This document shows positions 60,988 through 64,000 of a stretch of DNA of 64,000 nt, piece after piece. Source of the stretch: Anaeromyxobacter sp. Lineage in GTDB: Bacteria > Myxococcota > Myxococcia > Myxococcales > Anaeromyxobacteraceae. Made by a program: the position numbers and the translations under genes. Within the stretch, counting starts at the first letter, position 1. Every line of letters starts with the position of its first letter. The notes beneath the pieces are model-generated. The model worked only from the letters and a program-made list of their open reading frames with translations, was not told the origin of the DNA and ran no database searches. The DNA lies in NCBI GenBank assembly GCA_016718565.1, contig JADKCZ010000008.1, positions 62,001-126,000 of the forward strand, given 5' to 3'.

Positions 60988-61622
60988 CAGACCTCCCTGC
61001 TCGACCCGAGCCGGACCCCGGCGGCCTGGAAGGCGGCGTCGGTGGCCGCCGCCTGCGCCGGGAAGACGGCCCGGGTCAGGTCGTCGAGCACCACCGCCTC
61101 GAACCCCTCGGCTGCAGCGTCCTCGGCGCTGAAGCGGACGCAGAAGTCGCGGGCCAGGCCGCACAGGAACACCCGGGACACGCCGCGGGCCCGCAGCCAG
61201 GCCCCCAGCCCGGTGGTCGGGCGAGCCCCGTCCGGGCCCAGGTTCTCCCGGAAGGCGGAGTAGGAGTCCACCTCCAGGCGCGTCCCCTTGCGCAGCAGCA
61301 GCGTCACCGCCGCGTCCGGCAGGGACGGGTCCAGCGCCGCGCCCGGCGAGGCCCTGACGCAGTGGTCCGGCCAGAGCTCCTGGGGCCCCTGCGGCCGCTG
61401 GAGCGTGGTGAACGGCGCCGCGCCCGGGTGGCTCGAGGCGAAGGAGACGTGGCCCGGCGGATGCCAGTCCTGGGTGGCCACCACCACGCCGAAGCGGGGC
61501 GCCAGCGCGGCGATGGGGGCCACCACCTGGGCGCCGCCGGCCACCCCCAGCGCCCCCCCGGGCAGGAAGTCGCGCTGCAGGTCGACGACGAGGAGGGCAT
61601 CGCGCAGCGGATGGAGTGGCAT
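60987..61622 (-). CDS. pncA: Nicotinamidase PncA
   Basis: A 211-aa cysteine hydrolase that converts nicotinamide to nicotinate for NAD salvage. Catalytic residues: Asp in LLVVDLQRDFLPGG, Lys in LLLRKGTRLE and Cys in GLARDFCVRFS. The metal-binding region is TQDWHPPGHVSF. The ATG at 61622 was chosen; the longer frame to 61682 is low-complexity. It is divergent from the YhaM-like gene. Confidence 0.9.
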   Translation of the reverse strand: MPLHPLRDALLVVDLQRDFLPGGALGVAGGAQVVAPIAALAPRFGVVVATQDWHPPGHVSFASSHPGAAPFTTLQRPQGPQELWPDHCVRASPGAALDPSLPDAAVTLLLRKGTRLEVDSYSAFRENLGPDGARPTTGLGAWLRARGVSRVFLCGLARDFCVRFSAEDAAAEGFEAVVLDDLTRAVFPAQAAATDAAFQAAGVRLGSSREV

Positions 61623-61744
61623 GGGGGCGGATGATACCCCTGGCCCGGGCCCGCCGCGCGCCGCGCCGGAGCCCCGAATCATCAGGCTTTCCCGGCGGGT
61701 TCCAGGTTGTCTCCGCGCACGCTCTGGGCTAGCTTCCGCCGCCT

Positions 61745-63346
61745 ATGGACAAGACCTGGGTCAAGGACGTGAAGGAGGGGGACCGGCTGAAGAGCGTCTT
61801 CCTCGTCGCCCGCAAGGCCACGCCCACCGCCAAGAGCGGCAAGACGTACCTGGCCGCCACCTTCACCGACCGGACGGGTGAGCTGGAGGCCCGCGCCTTC
61901 GACAAGCTCGAGGAGCTCGGCGCGGCCTTCGAGGAGAAGGACTTCGTCGAGGTCGAGGGGCTGGTCGGCACCTTCCAGGGCCGCCCGCAGCTGCGGGTCG
62001 AGACCGCCACCAAGGTGGACCCGGCCGGCCTCGACGCCGCCGAGTTCATCTGGGTGGCGCCGCCCGAGCCCAAGAAGCCCGAGCGCCCGGCGCCCACCGA
62101 GGTGGACGACGTCCACTGGAAGGAGCTGCTGGTCCTGGTGGACGCGGTGGTCGATCCCAACGTGAAGTCCCTCATCGCCGCCTTCCTGGCCGACGAGGAC
62201 TTCGCCGCCCGCTTCCGCCGCTCGGCGGCCGCCAAGACGGTGCACCACGCCTACGCCGGCGGCCTGCTGGAGCACACCGTCGCCACCATCAAGCTGGCCC
62301 ACCGGCTGGCCGACCAGTACCCGCAGGTGGATCGCGACCTGCTGGTGGCCGGCGCCTTCTTCCACGACATCGGCAAGGTGCGCGAGCTGGCCGGCGAGCG
62401 CAACGCCGAGTACACCGACGAGGGCAAGCTGGTCGGCCACCTGGTGATGACCGCCCAGTGGATCCACGACAAGGCCCGCCGCATCGGCGTGCCCCGCGAG
62501 CTGGAGCACCACCTGGTGCACCTGGTGCTGGCCCACCACGGCAAGCAGGAGTACGGCTCGCCCAAGGTGCCGATGACGCTCGAGGCGCTGCTGGTGCACT
62601 ACCTCGACGAGATCGACAGCCGGGTCAACAGCTGGCTCAACCTGATGGGGCGCGAGGGCGGCAACCGCCGCTGGACCGACTCCAACAACGTCTACGAGCA
62701 GTCCATCTGGCGTGGCGCGCTGCCCACCACCCAGGCCGAGAAGAAGGGGCCTCCCCCTGAGGCCCTCACCCCGGTGATCTACGTGCCGAGGGACGGCTCG
62801 ACGCAGGGGCAGGTCCAGCAGAAGAAGCGCCCGGACAAGAAGCCCCGGCCCGCCCAGGCGCCGCGCGCCGACCGGCCGGAGCGGGCCGAGCGGCCCGAGC
62901 GGAAGGCCGAGGAGCGCCCCGCCGAGGGCGGCGCAGCCGAGGCCCCCAGGGCCGAGGCCCCGGCGGCCGCACCTCGCCACGAGGCGCGCCCGGAACGCCC
63001 CGAGCGCCCGGTGGACCGCGGCGGCCACCGCGGCGGCCCCGGCTCATTCGGCGGCCCCGGCGACAAGAAGAAGGGCTACACCGGCCCGCGCCTCCCGGGC
63101 GACCGCGGCCCACAGACCCCGCGCAGCGACAAGCCCAAGAGCCTGACCCACAACCCCTTCGCGGCCCTGGCCGCCAAGCTGGGCGAGGCCGAGGCCAAGC
63201 CCGCGGCCGAGGCGCCGCCGGAGGCCGTGGCGGCCCCCCAGGCGCCTCCCGAGCCGGCGCCGCCGGCGCCCGAGCCCCAGTCGGCTCCCGCCTCCGAGGG
63301 GACCCCGCCGTCCGCCCCGCCCGAGGGCGAGCCCTCCGCCTCCTAG
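61745..63346 (+). CDS. YhaM-type HD 3'-5' exoribonuclease with disordered tail
   Basis: A 533-aa protein. Residues 1-95 form an OB-fold (KTYLAATFTDRTGELEARAF; KDFVEVEGLVG). Residues 110-320 form an HD domain with HHAYAGGLLEHTVATIKLAH, GAFFHDIGKVREL and VLAHHGKQEYGSP, as in YhaM/CBF1 exonucleases. Residues 335-533 are a Pro/Ala/Glu/Arg-rich disordered region, absent from typical YhaM. It could mediate RNA or partner binding. The GTG/ATG start is clear. Confidence 0.85.
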   Translation: MDKTWVKDVKEGDRLKSVFLVARKATPTAKSGKTYLAATFTDRTGELEARAFDKLEELGAAFEEKDFVEVEGLVGTFQGRPQLRVETATKVDPAGLDAAEFIWVAPPEPKKPERPAPTEVDDVHWKELLVLVDAVVDPNVKSLIAAFLADEDFAARFRRSAAAKTVHHAYAGGLLEHTVATIKLAHRLADQYPQVDRDLLVAGAFFHDIGKVRELAGERNAEYTDEGKLVGHLVMTAQWIHDKARRIGVPRELEHHLVHLVLAHHGKQEYGSPKVPMTLEALLVHYLDEIDSRVNSWLNLMGREGGNRRWTDSNNVYEQSIWRGALPTTQAEKKGPPPEALTPVIYVPRDGSTQGQVQQKKRPDKKPRPAQAPRADRPERAERPERKAEERPAEGGAAEAPRAEAPAAAPRHEARPERPERPVDRGGHRGGPGSFGGPGDKKKGYTGPRLPGDRGPQTPRSDKPKSLTHNPFAALAAKLGEAEAKPAAEAPPEAVAAPQAPPEPAPPAPEPQSAPASEGTPPSAPPEGEPSAS

Positions 63347-63446
63347 TCGCCTTCGCCACGCGGCGCCGGCCCGGACCCTCCGTGGTCCCCGGCCGGCTGC
63401 CGCGCCGCGGCGGGCGCGCCGCCGGGCGGCGTGTTACAGGTGGTCG

Positions 63447-64000
63447 ATGGTTCCGTTCGGCCGGACCGCGGCGGTCTTCGACGTGGACGACTCGCTGCTC
63501 GACGGCAACGCCGGCACCATCTTCACCTGGTACCTCTACCGCGAGAAGGTGATGCGGCCGGAGATGCGCTCGCGCATCCCGCGCATCATCTACGAGTACG
63601 CCCGCCACCGGCTGGGCGAGCTCGACATGGTGGAGGTCGGCAGCCAGTGCCACCAGGGGCTGCGGGCCGACGAGCTCAAGGCCCACGCCCACGCCTGCTT
63701 CGAGCGCCACCTGCGCAAGCGCATCACCAGCGGGGCGCTGCGCCAGATCCGCAAGCACCTGCTCTCCGGCCACTTCGTGCTGCTGGCCTCCGGGTCGCCC
63801 CAGTACATCATCGACGAGGTGGGCGCCCACCTGCGGGTCCACGCCGCCATCGGCACCCGCACCCGCATCGTCGACGGCCGCGCCACCGACCAGATCCTCC
63901 CACCGGTGGTCTTCCGCGAGGGGAAGCGCGAGGCGGTGGAGCGGATCTGCGAGCAGTGGGACCTCGACCTGTCCCGCTCCTGGCTCTACAGTGACTCCCA
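63447..64000 (+). CDS. HAD superfamily phosphatase, SerB-like (3' truncated)
   Basis: The frame begins at 63447 and runs off the right edge, so only 184 codons are seen. Motif I AVFDVDDSLLDGN (Asp-X-Asp), motif II LLASGSPQYI, the Lys of motif III in REGKREAVERI and the start of motif IV LYSDS are present. A helical cap follows motif I. This is the subclass IB (PSP/SerB-like) pattern; its substrate is unknown. Confidence 0.85.
   Translation, partial: MVPFGRTAAVFDVDDSLLDGNAGTIFTWYLYREKVMRPEMRSRIPRIIYEYARHRLGELDMVEVGSQCHQGLRADELKAHAHACFERHLRKRITSGALRQIRKHLLSGHFVLLASGSPQYIIDEVGAHLRVHAAIGTRTRIVDGRATDQILPPVVFREGKREAVERICEQWDLDLSRSWLYSDS

Overview
The window is about 64 kb of very GC-rich DNA. It has dense operons, strong G/C third-codon bias, many 4-bp start/stop overlaps and frequent GTG starts. 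Gene content and style point to a flagellated member of the Myxococcota (former deltaproteobacteria), most plausibly an Anaeromyxobacter-like organism. That assignment is inference; there is no rRNA or other marker to confirm it.

About three quarters of the window (1-45.5 kb) is one flagellar and chemotaxis island. From the left: the end of a MotE-like gene, fliK (apparently frameshifted), flgD, flgE, flbD-motA-motB, a large chemoreceptor, cheW and cheB. On the minus strand there follows a chemotaxis operon (cheY, two CheX-like genes, cheA, cheR, cheD, a second cheY, another cheX). On the plus strand: a fourth CheX-like gene, a double-receiver protein, an HDOD protein, then the export/switch operon fliL-M-N-O-P-Q-R-flhB-flhA, flhF-flhG-fliA, a lone inverted fliJ, flgF-G-A-H-I, a FlgJ/M23 peptidase fusion, flgM-N-K-L, an unrecognised 745-aa gene, fliC1, fliD, a small gene, fliC2 and fliS. 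fliF, fliG, fliH, fliI, fliE, flgB and flgC are not here and probably lie to the left.

Promoter motifs can be read by eye and describe a two-tier cascade. TGGCAC-type -24/-12 (sigma-54) sites precede the chemoreceptor, cheW, the che operon, fliL, flgF and probably flhF. TAAG-N15-(G/A)CCGA (sigma-28) sites precede flbD-motAB, flgM and fliC2, with a weaker one before fliC1. The sigma-28 gene fliA and the anti-sigma gene flgM are both in the window. A GTCAGCC element lies upstream of three of the sigma-54 promoters and could be the activator site.

The right quarter (45.5-64 kb) is mixed: a glycosyltransferase with a repeat tail, mobB-moeA (molybdenum cofactor), an FNR-like regulator with Fe-S-type cysteines, tatA, a phospholipase-D family enzyme, and a signalling island made of a globin-coupled histidine kinase, a tandem-receiver protein, a receiver-kinase hybrid and a sigma-54 activator. 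After these come a TatD-linked radical SAM protein, a DksA/TraR zinc finger, a HEAT-repeat/HD-GYP-like pair, an SRAP (HMCES/YedK) protein, nicotinamidase, a YhaM-type HD exonuclease and the start of a HAD phosphatase. No tRNA, rRNA, CRISPR array, insertion sequence or prophage was seen.
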